Origin: T3Sed10-241 sp036796255
GTDB taxonomy: Bacteria > Bacteroidota > Bacteroidia > Flavobacteriales_D > Cryomorphaceae
DNA length: 44,054 nucleotides
Assembly: GCA_036796255.1 (NCBI GenBank)
Contig: DAIRDH010000027.1
Coordinates: 1-44,054 of the forward strand
Direction: 5' to 3'
The position numbers were made by a program, and so were the translations under genes. Below, piece after piece: positions 1 through 7,307 of this stretch (its first letter is position 1; every line of letters begins with the position of its first letter). Under the pieces are notes generated by a model. That model did not search any database. It was not told the DNA's origin and saw only the letters and a program-made list of their open reading frames with translations.

Positions 1-32
1 AAAAAAGGCGAACCCAATCGGATTCGCCTTTT
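1..32 (-). terminator. Intrinsic terminator of the exbB-exbD operon
   Basis: A 10-bp stem (AAAAGGCGAA at 3-12 with its complement at 23-32) encloses a 10-base loop. Read on the minus strand it ends in a run of T (complement of the A run at 1-6), 20 bases after the stop codon of the last exbD gene. This is the classic shape of a Rho-independent terminator. Confidence 0.8.
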
Positions 33-51
33 CTGAAAATATCTTTTCAAT

Positions 52-519
52 TTATCTGTCGACTACAGAACCTTGCATGGTCGAGTAATTGATCTTCAAT
101 GCATTTGCATCTCTCAGCTCCTGCTTGATATCTGTCACGATACCCATTTTGGTCTTTTTGTCCACCTTCATAGATGTGGTAATCAATGGCACCTCGGCTT
201 CCTGACGGCGCTCGCGATTTGCTTTAATCCAAACCGGGATGTCTTCCACTTCTGCGAAAGCATCATCCAATTGAATTTTTGGCTCTGTACCGTAGCGCAA
301 ATCGAAGGGAGGTCCAATATTGATATAGTCCACCAATGACTTCTTTTGAAGTTTTTCAGTCTCCGTAGCATTCGGTTGTACCACTTTCACTTTGGGGTCG
401 AGTTCTCTCATCACAGTAACAACCATGAAGAAGAAGAGCAGCATGAAGATGATATCCGGCAGCGATGCGGTTGAAATCTCCGGATTTCCTTTCTTGCCTT
501 TTCTTGAAAATCTACTCAT
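52..519 (-). CDS. exbD: ExbD/TolR-family proton channel subunit (second copy)
   Basis: A 155-residue ExbD/TolR-type protein. A basic cytosolic N-terminus (about residues 1-17) is followed by a single membrane helix (about 20-40) that carries the conserved proton-carrying aspartate in SLPDIIFML near residue 22, and then a periplasmic domain of about 110 residues. In this family ExbD pairs with ExbB to use the proton motive force for work at the outer membrane or periplasm. It starts only 2 bases after the stop of the first exbD, is the last gene of a four-gene minus-strand operon, and is followed by a terminator. The two ExbD proteins differ in size and sequence, so they are unlikely to be a recent duplication. 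There is no tonB next to it, so the energised partner is unknown. Confidence 0.9.
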   Translation of the reverse strand: MSRFSRKGKKGNPEISTASLPDIIFMLLFFFMVVTVMRELDPKVKVVQPNATETEKLQKKSLVDYINIGPPFDLRYGTEPKIQLDDAFAEVEDIPVWIKANRERRQEAEVPLITTSMKVDKKTKMGIVTDIKQELRDANALKINYSTMQGSVVDR

Positions 520-521
520 GA

Positions 522-1235
522 TTAGTTTCCTCCTATGTCTTTAGGTTCGGCTTCAGAGATGCGCTGAGGGTAAACCGCACGAATTGCCTTTATCTTTGGC
601 TTGTCCGTGTCGTCCAATGGATTGAGTTCATTGTAAGGCACGCCAAACTTCTCTTGAGACAACTCATTACGCAATTCATTTACAGCCGCGCTCAATTCGT
701 TTTGCACTGCGATATACATATCATATGAAGTACCTCGGTCATTTTGCAAACTGATCAAGGCCGAGCCCGGCAGTTCCCGGTAATCACCTATCAGGTCAAG
801 GGCAGTTTGTTTATCCTCCCATGATTCTAACTTGGTCTTGAGATCATTGATGTTGTCTCCACCTTGAGAAATAGCGTTTTTCAATCGGCTCACATTCTCA
901 GTTACAGCCGCTCTGGTAACCCAAACGAGTTCAGGTAGGTCAGGACTGTTGTTTGGGTTGGTGTAAAACTCTTTTGCTCCGTCTTTGAGATCGCGCAGGT
1001 CCATTCGCTGGCTTTCTACAAGCAGCTGGTCATTGCTGTTTACCAAGACCTCGTAGACGTTTCGCTCTTTAACTTCTGGTGGTTTTTCCATTTCATCTGG
1101 TACTGGCGGTGGCAATTGCCTCAAAATTCCAATATCCGTATCCATGGTCGTAGTCACAAGAAAGAAGATAAGCAGAAGGAAGGCAATATCTGCCATTGAT
1201 CCTGCATTGATCTCCTGTAGTGGTCTTCGTGCCAT
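522..1235 (-). CDS. exbD: Enlarged ExbD/TolR-family protein
   Basis: A 237-residue ExbD-like protein. The N-terminus MARRPLQEINAGSMADIAF leads into one membrane helix (about residues 14-33) with the conserved aspartate at residue 16. The periplasmic part is about 200 residues, roughly twice that of ordinary ExbD proteins (about 140 residues in total). It contains a proline-rich stretch near 42-53 (LPPPVPDEMEKPP) and a helical middle region around 115-200 with no match I recognise. It lies between the four-helix protein and the second exbD, spaced 14 and 2 bases, so the four genes are almost certainly co-transcribed. Likely role: one of two non-identical ExbD subunits of an ExbB-driven motor. 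The enlarged domain may bind a specific envelope partner, which is inference. Confidence 0.85.
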   Translation of the reverse strand: MARRPLQEINAGSMADIAFLLLIFFLVTTTMDTDIGILRQLPPPVPDEMEKPPEVKERNVYEVLVNSNDQLLVESQRMDLRDLKDGAKEFYTNPNNSPDLPELVWVTRAAVTENVSRLKNAISQGGDNINDLKTKLESWEDKQTALDLIGDYRELPGSALISLQNDRGTSYDMYIAVQNELSAAVNELRNELSQEKFGVPYNELNPLDDTDKPKIKAIRAVYPQRISEAEPKDIGGN

Positions 1236-1249
1236 TGTAAGATTGTTTG

Positions 1250-1666
1250 TTATTTAAATAAACGCGAGACCTCTGCAACTATTGCTGTAACTGCTGCGAG
1301 CACTACCAGTATGTACATCAAATAGATACCTGCCTCACTAAACTTAACGCCGCCTGCGGTAGTGCCTTCGGGATAAGAGCGCAGTATGGTGTCGTCGGCC
1401 ATGCTGTATGCAACAATTGCTACAACAACAAAAACAGCCAAGCCAACCAACATGCTCAGGTTCTTTTTGAGGTTGGTAGCAAGTTGAAAGATTCCAAACA
1501 AAACGGCTACGCCAGCGCCAATACCGATCAATACCATCGACAGTGTGATGGCCGAGCCAACCATGTCTTCATAGCCTATCATGATCCTGATAGACATGAA
1601 GAGGCCTACTGCAATGATCGCAAATGACAGCAGGGACAGCCCTGTGGTGAGTTTACTGTTATCCAT
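1250..1666 (-). CDS. Four-helix membrane protein of the exbB-exbD operon, unknown function
   Basis: I do not recognise the family. The 138-residue protein is almost wholly membrane: four hydrophobic stretches at about residues 8-28, 36-62, 70-90 and 110-132, short polar loops, and a lysine pair (NLKKN) between helices 2 and 3. It has no signal peptide. It lies between exbB (8 bases upstream) and the enlarged exbD (14 bases downstream), all on one strand. I infer that it is an accessory membrane subunit of the proton-channel complex or helps assemble it. The same kind of small membrane gene is, as far as I recall, common between exbB and exbD in Bacteroidota, but I cannot check that here. Confidence 0.7.
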   Translation of the reverse strand: MDNSKLTTGLSLLSFAIIAVGLFMSIRIMIGYEDMVGSAITLSMVLIGIGAGVAVLFGIFQLATNLKKNLSMLVGLAVFVVVAIVAYSMADDTILRSYPEGTTAGGVKFSEAGIYLMYILVVLAAVTAIVAEVSRLFK

Positions 1667-1674
1667 TGCTCTGC

Positions 1675-2544
1675 TTATTTTTGCACTGTTTTGTAACGCA
1701 ATAGCATGTCAACGAGTGAGATGGATGCGTCTTCCATGTCGTTTACTATGCCGTCAACTTTCGAAACGATGTAATTGTAAAAAATCTGAAGGATGATGGC
1801 CACAATAAGACCAGATACCGTGGTAATCAAAGCGATTTTGATACCGCCTGCTACCACACCTGGGGAGATGTTGTTTTCAGCTGCGATCGCGTCAAATGCT
1901 GAGATCATACCGATTACTGTACCCATGAATCCGAGCATTGGAGCGAGTGCGATGAAGAGTGATATCCAGGAAAGTCCTTTTTCGAGAAGTCCCATTTGCA
2001 CACCACCGTATGCCACGACTGATTTCTCAACGACTTCAATTCCTTCATCGTAGCGCTCGAGGCCTTGGTAGAATATAGAAGCGATAGGTCCGCGTGTATT
2101 GCGGCATACATCTTTTGCAGCTTCTACACCGCCACTCTTGAGGGCATCCTCTACGTTCTTAAGGAGTTTCACCTTATTGGTTGAAGCCATATTGAGGTAA
2201 ATGATGCGCTCGATGCACAGGGCAAGACCCAAAATCAAACAGATCAAAACCATTGACATAAACTCCACACCACCATCGATGAAAGTTTCTTTAACTGATT
2301 GGTGAAAGCTTTTTTCAGTTTCGACAGCTGCGGCCCTGTCAGCTGCTGACTCTTCCATTGCTGGTTCGGGTTCTGCTACTACTTCTTCTTCATAATCAGC
2401 AGCTTCGGCGGCATCACCGTCCATTTCTTCATTTTGTTCAGTAGCGTCTTGCTCCATTGCCTCATCTTCTTGTGCAAAGGCTCTGGAAGTCATTCCAGCA
2501 TTAAGCAAGCCGAATATGGCTATGAACGTCAGTAGTTTTTTCAT
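1675..2544 (-). CDS. exbB: MotA/TolQ/ExbB proton channel protein with acidic N-terminal extension
   Basis: A 289-residue ExbB/TolQ-type protein. An N-terminal signal sequence (about 1-25, ending AFAQ) is followed by a strongly acidic linker (26-69, about 20 Asp/Glu in 44 residues). Three membrane helices follow at about 94-112, 191-214 and 237-258. The signature region LGFMGTVIGMISAF (204-217) and the glycine-rich third helix (ITTVSGLIVAI) are typical of the MotA/TolQ/ExbB channel domain. In this family the protein forms a pentamer around ExbD helices and conducts protons. The signal peptide places the acidic tail in the periplasm. It is the first protein gene of the operon; tRNA-Ser lies 84 bases upstream on the same strand, so the two may share a transcript. 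Confidence 0.9.
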   Translation of the reverse strand: MKKLLTFIAIFGLLNAGMTSRAFAQEDEAMEQDATEQNEEMDGDAAEAADYEEEVVAEPEPAMEESAADRAAAVETEKSFHQSVKETFIDGGVEFMSMVLICLILGLALCIERIIYLNMASTNKVKLLKNVEDALKSGGVEAAKDVCRNTRGPIASIFYQGLERYDEGIEVVEKSVVAYGGVQMGLLEKGLSWISLFIALAPMLGFMGTVIGMISAFDAIAAENNISPGVVAGGIKIALITTVSGLIVAIILQIFYNYIVSKVDGIVNDMEDASISLVDMLLRYKTVQK

Positions 2545-2628
2545 GATTTGGAAAGTTGGTGTTACTGAATTTACGGTTTGGGTTTATTTGTTTGTTTTCG
2601 ATGTACTGTAGGGTTAGAAAAAGCTTTG

Positions 2629-2715
2629 CGGAGAGGAAGGGATTCGAACCCTTGATCCCCTTTCGGGAAAACACGCTTTCCAGGCGTGCGCCTTAAACCG
2701 CTCGGCCACCTCTCC
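2629..2715 (-). tRNA. tRNA-Ser (anticodon GGA)
   Basis: On the minus strand this folds as a complete tRNA with a long variable arm. The acceptor stem GGAGAGG pairs with CCTCTCC, and the anticodon stem CACGC/GCGTG closes the loop CTGGAAA with anticodon GGA (complement of 2679-2681). The variable arm is built on TTTCCCGAAAGGGGA, and the T arm has GGTTCGAATCC. The long variable arm and the G discriminator base are serine identity features. The 3' CCA is not encoded. Confidence 0.97.
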
Positions 2716-2750
2716 GTTAGTAAGGATTCGCTAATCCCCCTGCCAACGGG

Positions 2751-2780
2751 CGGCTAAACTACAAAAAATACTTTTAGCCG
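2751..2780. repeat. Inverted repeat between ansA and tRNA-Ser
   Basis: CGGCTAAA (2751-2758) and TTTAGCCG (2773-2780) form an 8-bp stem around a 14-base A/T-rich loop. There is no T run after the stem on the minus strand, so it is not a standard terminator for ansA. It could be a processing hairpin or an operator for the downstream tRNA-exbB unit. Confidence 0.4.
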
Positions 2781-2813
2781 AAAAAATATTGTGTTACCGT
2801 AACGTTAAGAGAA

Positions 2814-3860
2814 TTATTGTGTAGTGGTCGTATTATTAGTACGTTCACCTCTGATATCCATTTCAAAAAGTTTCTTAAAGTCCGTTCTGGACGGCGTATT
2901 TCCAAGTAGGAACATACTTTTTGTGAGCACAGCCTCGAGCATCATGTCTCCCGCGCTGATCAATCCAATGGCTGAAAGTCCCGCACTTGTCATGTAGCGG
3001 CCCTGGGTTACACTGCCGGCCCGGCACTGAGAAGAGTTGATAATGTATTTCCCGCGATCATAGGCTTCTTTAAGTTCATCCAGAAACCATGGTGCCGTCA
3101 TAGCATTTCCACTGCCATAGGTCCGCAGCACCACCACCTTCATGTGCCCTATGGACAAGGCTGTTTTGATAATGTCTCTGCTAATGCCAGGATATAAGGT
3201 GAGGATACCGATTTCATTCTTGAAATTGGTTTCGAGCTGAAGCGGCCCTTCACCTGCGGGCCTGATGGCTGCGCTGTTGTACTTAATGTTGATACCCGCC
3301 TCTGCCAGCAAAGGATAGTTGGGAGAAACGAAAGCATCAAAATGCTCTGCGTTAAACTTAAAGGTGCGGTTGCCTCGAAATAATTGATATTCAAAATATA
3401 TGGCCACCTCCGGCACAGCCGCCACACCGTTAATATAGGTGGAAGCAATCTCAATGGCGGTGATCACATTCTCTTTGCCATCGGTGCGCACCATACCTAT
3501 AGGTAGTTGTGATCCAGTGAGGATTACAGGCTTGCTGAGATTTGAAAACATAAAGCTCAGGGCTGATGCAGTATAGGCCATGGTGTCGCTGCCATGCAAT
3601 ACCACAAAGCCGTCATGCTGCCCGTAATTGTCCCTTATTATTTCAGCAAGCTTTTGCCAATGCTCAAGTCCCATGTCGCTGGAGTCGATGGGCGTCTCGA
3701 ACGAGATGGCACTCAGCTCGGCGTCGAGTCGGCTTACTTCGGGCACATGATCGCTTAAAACGCGAAAATCGACCGGAGCGAGTATGCCCGTAGCCGGGTC
3801 CTGCATCATACCGATGGTGCCTCCGGTGTATATCACCAATACTTTTCTTTTCTTATTCAT
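2814..3860 (-). CDS. ansA: L-asparaginase, type I
   Basis: A 348-residue cytosolic asparaginase that hydrolyses asparagine to aspartate and ammonia. Both family signatures are present. The N-terminal YTGGTIG has the nucleophile threonine at about residue 15. The second motif, VLHGSDTMAYTASAL, includes the Thr-Asp catalytic pair at 92-93 (DT). There is no signal peptide and the length matches type I (AnsA-like) cytosolic enzymes rather than the exported type II. The tatD stop overlaps the ansA start region by 4 bases (3857-3860), so tatD and ansA are translated from one transcript, tatD first. The C-terminal tail (RTNNTTTTQ) is a low-complexity end. Identity is confident; the physiological role (nitrogen scavenging) follows from the family. 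Confidence 0.95.
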   Translation of the reverse strand: MNKKRKVLVIYTGGTIGMMQDPATGILAPVDFRVLSDHVPEVSRLDAELSAISFETPIDSSDMGLEHWQKLAEIIRDNYGQHDGFVVLHGSDTMAYTASALSFMFSNLSKPVILTGSQLPIGMVRTDGKENVITAIEIASTYINGVAAVPEVAIYFEYQLFRGNRTFKFNAEHFDAFVSPNYPLLAEAGINIKYNSAAIRPAGEGPLQLETNFKNEIGILTLYPGISRDIIKTALSIGHMKVVVLRTYGSGNAMTAPWFLDELKEAYDRGKYIINSSQCRAGSVTQGRYMTSAGLSAIGLISAGDMMLEAVLTKSMFLLGNTPSRTDFKKLFEMDIRGERTNNTTTTQ

Positions 3861-4639
3861 GGTTTCGATGGCATGTTAAACAGTGACTTTGCATTGCGGG
3901 TGGTAATGCGGGCCACCTCATCCAGGTTGAGACCGGTAATTTCAGCCAGCCGTAGCGCAACTTTTGCAGTGTAAGCAGTTTCGTTTCGCTTTCCGCGAAA
4001 TGGGGTGGGAGCGAGATAAGGCGCATCGGTTTCGAGCACCACGCGTTCCAAACCAATCTGCGCGATGACGAGGTCAAGGCCACTGTTCTTGAAAGTGGCC
4101 ACGCCACCTATGCCGAGGAAGAATCCCGGATAGCCAAGCGCGCGCTCTGCATCTTCTACATTTCCTGTAAAGCAATGAAATACACCGCTCAACTTCTCGT
4201 CGGCTTCGGTGTCGAGTACATCGCATATTTCCGCAAAGGAATCTCGTGCATGGATGGCAATGGGCAAGCCTTTCTCCCTGGCCCAGCCTATTTGCACTTT
4301 GAATGCTTGCTCCTGAATGCTTTGGGTGCTCTTGTCCCAGTAGAGGTCTATGCCGATTTCGCCTACGGCATGGTAGCCCCCCCGGTCGAGCTCAGCGCGT
4401 ATGTGTGTCAATTCCTCTTCCCAGCCATCCTTTACATAGCAGGGGTGCAGTCCCATCATACCAATTACCCTCCCGGAATATTCCGCCATCATCGCCCTCA
4501 CCTGTTTTATGCTTCCGCGGTCAATGTTGGGCAGGGCCACATGGTGAATGCCAGCCTCGGCAGCCCTCTGCATGCATGCCCCCCGATCTTCGTCAAAATC
4601 TTTCAGATACATGTGGGTGTGGGTGTCGAAAAGCTCCAT
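3857..4639 (-). CDS. tatD: TatD-family metal-dependent hydrolase (DNase)
   Basis: A 260-residue TatD/YcfH-type TIM-barrel hydrolase. The metal ligands of the family are visible: THTH at residues 6-9, the glutamate in VGEIGIDLYW near 95, the histidine in IAIHARDSF, FHCFTG further on, and the C-terminal aspartate in LETDAPYLAP. TatD enzymes are Mg-dependent 3'-5' exonucleases linked to DNA repair and RNA quality control. It is the first gene of the tatD-ansA pair and overlaps ansA by 4 bases. The 75-base gap to the divergent glycosyltransferase must hold promoters for both directions. Confidence 0.93.
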   Translation of the reverse strand: MELFDTHTHMYLKDFDEDRGACMQRAAEAGIHHVALPNIDRGSIKQVRAMMAEYSGRVIGMMGLHPCYVKDGWEEELTHIRAELDRGGYHAVGEIGIDLYWDKSTQSIQEQAFKVQIGWAREKGLPIAIHARDSFAEICDVLDTEADEKLSGVFHCFTGNVEDAERALGYPGFFLGIGGVATFKNSGLDLVIAQIGLERVVLETDAPYLAPTPFRGKRNETAYTAKVALRLAEITGLNLDEVARITTRNAKSLFNMPSKP

Positions 4640-4687
4640 GGTGCCGCATTAATTTTGCCTGCGTGGCAGCAAATGACGGAAATCGCT

Positions 4688-4695
4688 TACTTTTG
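4688..4695 (+). promoter_or_regulatory. -7 promoter element for the family-9 glycosyltransferase
   Basis: TACTTTTG matches the Bacteroidota -7 consensus TAnnTTTG and lies 19 bases before the TTG start codon. A second match, TAATTTTG, lies at 4650-4657. I cannot see a convincing -33 TTTG at the usual 19-base spacing for the first element. Confidence 0.5.
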
Positions 4696-4714
4696 AAAAA
4701 ATGCACAGACCCTT

Positions 4715-5728
4715 TTGACGAAAGTTCTTCTCATTCGCTTCAGCTCCATAGGCGATATTGTACTCACCACGCCTGTGATACGCAACCTCAAGCAGCAAAT
4801 GCACGGCGGGGTCGAAATTCACTACCTCACCAAGCAGCAATTTCGCAGCATCATTGATCCCAATCCGCATGTGGACAAGGTCTATACCATCGAGAAAAGT
4901 ACCAATGAAGTGATCGAGGCGCTCAAAGCTGAGGACTACGATTACGTGATTGACCTGCACCGCAACCTGCGTTCGGCAAGGGTAAAGTCCGCGCTTAAAG
5001 TACTCGATTTCACTTTTGAAAAGTACAATTGGCAAAAATGGCTTTTGGTCAATTTCGGCATAGACCGCATGCCGAAGCTGCACATTGTAGACCGCTATAT
5101 GGCCACCATCACGCGTTTCGGCATTGAGAACGATGGCAGGGGGCTCGAATTTTTCCTTCCGGAAAATGGATTGCCCTCACTTCATGACCTTCCCGAATCG
5201 CACCATGCGGGCTACATCGCGGTGCCTATTGGCGCTGCGCATTGGCGAAAGCGATTGCGGGCCAGTCAGGTCATTGAGCTGTGCAAGAGGCTCTCATATC
5301 CTGTGGTGCTGCTGGGCGGTCCCGATGACAAGGCGATGGGCGATGAAATAGCTGCTGCAGGTGGCGCATCCGCATGGAATGCTGCCGGGGCCTTCAATTT
5401 GCAAGGTTCCGCATGGTTGGTGAAGCACAGCTTGCTGGTAATCACACCCGACACGGGCCTGATGCATATCGCGGCAGCATTCAAAAAACCCATCATTTCC
5501 ATCTGGGCTGCGACCGTTCCTGAATTTGGCATGTATCCCTACCTCAATGAAGCCCTCGATATTCGCGTACAGGCTGATCATCTCGGGAAGCGCCCTTGCT
5601 CCAAATTGGGCACGCGCTGTAAGTATAAGGAATGCCGGTGCGTGGATGAATTGCCCCTGAGTCGGATTTCTGATGAGGCGAGGAAGGCTTTGGGCCAGGT
5701 TCCTAAGACGAGAAGCGAAAGTCTTTAA
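4715..5728 (+). CDS. Glycosyltransferase family 9 (ADP-heptose:LPS heptosyltransferase-like)
   Basis: A 337-residue GT-B fold enzyme. The N-terminus VLLIRFSSIGDIVLTTPVI is typical of GT9 heptosyltransferases. The C-terminal half has the nucleotide-sugar site VVLLGGPDDK (about residues 197-206) and the donor-binding region VITPDTGLMHIAAAFKKPII. Family members add heptose to the lipopolysaccharide inner core in the cytosol. The start is TTG at 4715; the upstream ATG at 4701 is out of frame and stops after five codons. Its stop codon overlaps the stop of the convergent thioesterase (5725-5728). kdsB about 3.5 kb away supports an LPS role. The sugar actually transferred is not determined by sequence. 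Confidence 0.88.
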   Translation: MTKVLLIRFSSIGDIVLTTPVIRNLKQQMHGGVEIHYLTKQQFRSIIDPNPHVDKVYTIEKSTNEVIEALKAEDYDYVIDLHRNLRSARVKSALKVLDFTFEKYNWQKWLLVNFGIDRMPKLHIVDRYMATITRFGIENDGRGLEFFLPENGLPSLHDLPESHHAGYIAVPIGAAHWRKRLRASQVIELCKRLSYPVVLLGGPDDKAMGDEIAAAGGASAWNAAGAFNLQGSAWLVKHSLLVITPDTGLMHIAAAFKKPIISIWAATVPEFGMYPYLNEALDIRVQADHLGKRPCSKLGTRCKYKECRCVDELPLSRISDEARKALGQVPKTRSESL

Positions 5729-6237
5729 GTAAAAAGCGCTTTCAGTTCCGTGGCTTCAGCAGGCTTCATTTTTCCTGCAAGGATAAGTCCGAGCTGTCGC
5801 CGGCGCAAGGCGCCATCGTATCGCTCTTTTTCCTCGGCTGTTTCCGGCACGAGTTCGGGCACGTCGATAGGTGAGCCCACCTGATCAACTGCCACAAAGG
5901 TGTAAATGGCTTCGTTGCACTTGTTGCGCTTGCCGGTGCGGCTGTTTTCAACATATACATCAAGAAAAACTTCCATAGAGGATGAAAATGCGCGCGAGAC
6001 TTTTGACTCGATCGTTACGATATCGCCCAGCTTGATGGCTTTATTAAAGGACACGTTGTTGACAGCAGCAGTTACCACGACGCGCTGGCAGTGGCGGGTG
6101 GCTGAGATCGCCGAGTTGATGTCCATCCAGTTGAGCAGCTGGCCTCCCATAAGGTTGCCAAGGGTATTGGTATCGTTGGGGAGTACTATGCGTGAGCCGG
6201 AAGCAAAGGTTTCGCGTGCGAATTTCTTTTGAGGCAT
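5725..6237 (-). CDS. Acyl-CoA thioesterase (hotdog fold, YciA-like)
   Basis: A 170-residue hotdog-fold thioesterase. The open frame extends upstream to 6342, but homology begins at MPQKKFARET (6237), and a TATCTTTG promoter element lies just upstream, so I take 6237 as the start. Family features: LPNDTNTLGNLMGGQLLNW (the Asn/Gly-rich start of the hot-dog helix), MDINSAISATRHC, and the strand region VNNVSFNKAIKLGDIV. Members hydrolyse acyl-CoA to free acid and CoA in the cytosol, acting as hexamers. The C-terminal tail (residues about 130-170) continues past the hotdog core and is charged. The gene is convergent with the glycosyltransferase and shares stop-codon bases with it. Confidence 0.9.
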   Translation of the reverse strand: MPQKKFARETFASGSRIVLPNDTNTLGNLMGGQLLNWMDINSAISATRHCQRVVVTAAVNNVSFNKAIKLGDIVTIESKVSRAFSSSMEVFLDVYVENSRTGKRNKCNEAIYTFVAVDQVGSPIDVPELVPETAEEKERYDGALRRRQLGLILAGKMKPAEATELKALFT

Positions 6238-6255
6238 GGGTTCTAATTTGCGGGG

Positions 6256-6289
6256 CAAAGATAGGGCTTCTTTCTGCCCTTTATGCAAT
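6256..6289 (-). promoter_or_regulatory. Promoter of the thioesterase gene
   Basis: On the minus strand TATCTTTG (6256-6263) matches the Bacteroidota -7 consensus, with ATTG (6286-6289) upstream as the -33 element at 22 bases. It lies 18 bases before the chosen start codon, which supports the shorter reading of the thioesterase. Confidence 0.6.
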
Positions 6290-6318
6290 GGAGGGTCGCC
6301 TTGTTGCTTTCGATTCAG

Positions 6319-6326
6319 TACTTTTG
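6319..6326 (+). promoter_or_regulatory. -7 promoter element immediately before hemJ
   Basis: TACTTTTG matches the TAnnTTTG consensus and ends only 6 bases before the hemJ ATG at 6333. Transcription starting at the usual distance would leave almost no leader. The -33 element is poor (TTG at 6301, 15-base spacing). Confidence 0.5.
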
Positions 6327-6332
6327 CAGCCC

Positions 6333-6890
6333 ATGGATGCAAATTATCTGTTGGCGGCCAAGGCGCTGCACATCATCTTTGTAGTGGCTTGGTTTGCAGG
6401 GCTTTTTTATGTGCCCCGTCTGTTTATATACCAAACAGAGGCCCTCGATGCAAATGAAGAAGCGCGAAAAGTACTCGTAGCCCAGTTTAAAATTATGACC
6501 ACAAGGCTGTGGTACATCATCACCTGGCCGGCCTGCATTCTGGCGACCGCTTTTGCCATATGGATGCTCTGGATCAATCCCAATTACCTCAGCTTGCCCT
6601 GGATGCACCTCAAGCTTGGCCTGGTGGCTTTATTGCTCCTCTATCACGGCTCATTGCACTGGATTTACAAGCAATTGCAACGCGACCGCTACCCCATGAA
6701 GGCCATGCAGTTGAGGCTATACAACGAAGTGGCCACACTGCTGCTTTTTGCCATCGTATTTACGGTGGTGTACCAAAATACCCAAGGCTGGTACTACGGC
6801 GTGGCTGGTATACTGACCTTGGGGGTGGTGCTTATGATTGCCACTAAGATGTACAAGCGCATACGCACCCATCGTGGAGAAGGAAGGTAA
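6333..6890 (+). CDS. hemJ: Protoporphyrinogen IX oxidase HemJ
   Basis: A 185-residue membrane protein of the HemJ (UPF0093) family, which oxidises protoporphyrinogen IX to protoporphyrin IX in heme synthesis. I chose ATG 6333 because family homology begins at LLAAKALHIIFVVAWFAGLF. Upstream in-frame codons (to 6192) overlap the thioesterase and its promoter. The conserved histidine in the first helix (KALHIIFVVAW) and the arginine/tyrosine motif VPRLFIYQTEA are present, as is the lysine in LKLGLVALLLLYH. Four to five membrane helices are visible at about 7-28, 58-80, 83-103, 128-147 and 152-170. Heme made here would supply the multiheme Act proteins and oxidase encoded at 32.6-44 kb. Confidence 0.93.
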   Translation: MDANYLLAAKALHIIFVVAWFAGLFYVPRLFIYQTEALDANEEARKVLVAQFKIMTTRLWYIITWPACILATAFAIWMLWINPNYLSLPWMHLKLGLVALLLLYHGSLHWIYKQLQRDRYPMKAMQLRLYNEVATLLLFAIVFTVVYQNTQGWYYGVAGILTLGVVLMIATKMYKRIRTHRGEGR

Positions 6891-6917
6891 GCCGGGATTG
6901 AATTCCCTTTCGGAAAA

Positions 6918-7307
6918 TTACGAAATCTGCTCGCGAAGCCAGGCTTTTGCTTCTTCAATGGTCTTGAAAAGCTTGGTAGGCCGGTGTGGCTGGTTGTGTC
7001 GCACGAAGAAGTTGGCCGCCATTTGGTGGGAGTAGTGCTCCGTTACGATGGCATCTGCCTTGATCTGATTTGTGATTTCAGCAGAGGAAACCTTGTCGCG
7101 GGCTTCCTGACTCAGTGTGGCTTTTTTGCCAGCCGTGACCATCAGGCCTAGTGCTTGTGGATATTCGGCGTGTATGGTGTCAAAAATATCTCGGATGTCG
7201 TCGGGCTGCAATACTTGACCCGGATTGATGTGCAACTCAATAATGCCATCGCCATCGAGTTCGAGATAGCAGTTTTTAAGGTCAGTTTTGTGCGGAGCCA
7301 TGTTCAT
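6918..7307 (-). CDS. Small conserved-looking protein, possible STAS/SpoIIAA-like fold
   Basis: A 129-residue soluble protein that I do not firmly recognise. The pattern LELDGDGIIELHINPGQVL, then an Asp/Ile-rich helix, then ALGLMVTAGKKATLSQEARD resembles small STAS/SEC14-like (SpoIIAA-type) proteins of Bacteroidota, with alternating strands and helices and a C-terminal helix ending in AKAWLREQI. There is no signal or membrane segment. Its start overlaps the 3' end of the HU-SPOR gene by about 26 bases (start 7307, or 7301 if the third residue is used), so translation is probably coupled. It is the last gene of the kdsB / HU-SPOR / small-protein group. Function unknown. Confidence 0.75.
   Translation of the reverse strand: MNMAPHKTDLKNCYLELDGDGIIELHINPGQVLQPDDIRDIFDTIHAEYPQALGLMVTAGKKATLSQEARDKVSSAEITNQIKADAIVTEHYSHQMAANFFVRHNQPHRPTKLFKTIEEAKAWLREQIS

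Noticed and set aside
4649..5083. Open frame of 144 codons on the minus strand opposite the glycosyltransferase
   Set aside because: No family resemblance, and it is fully antisense to a well-supported family-9 glycosyltransferase.
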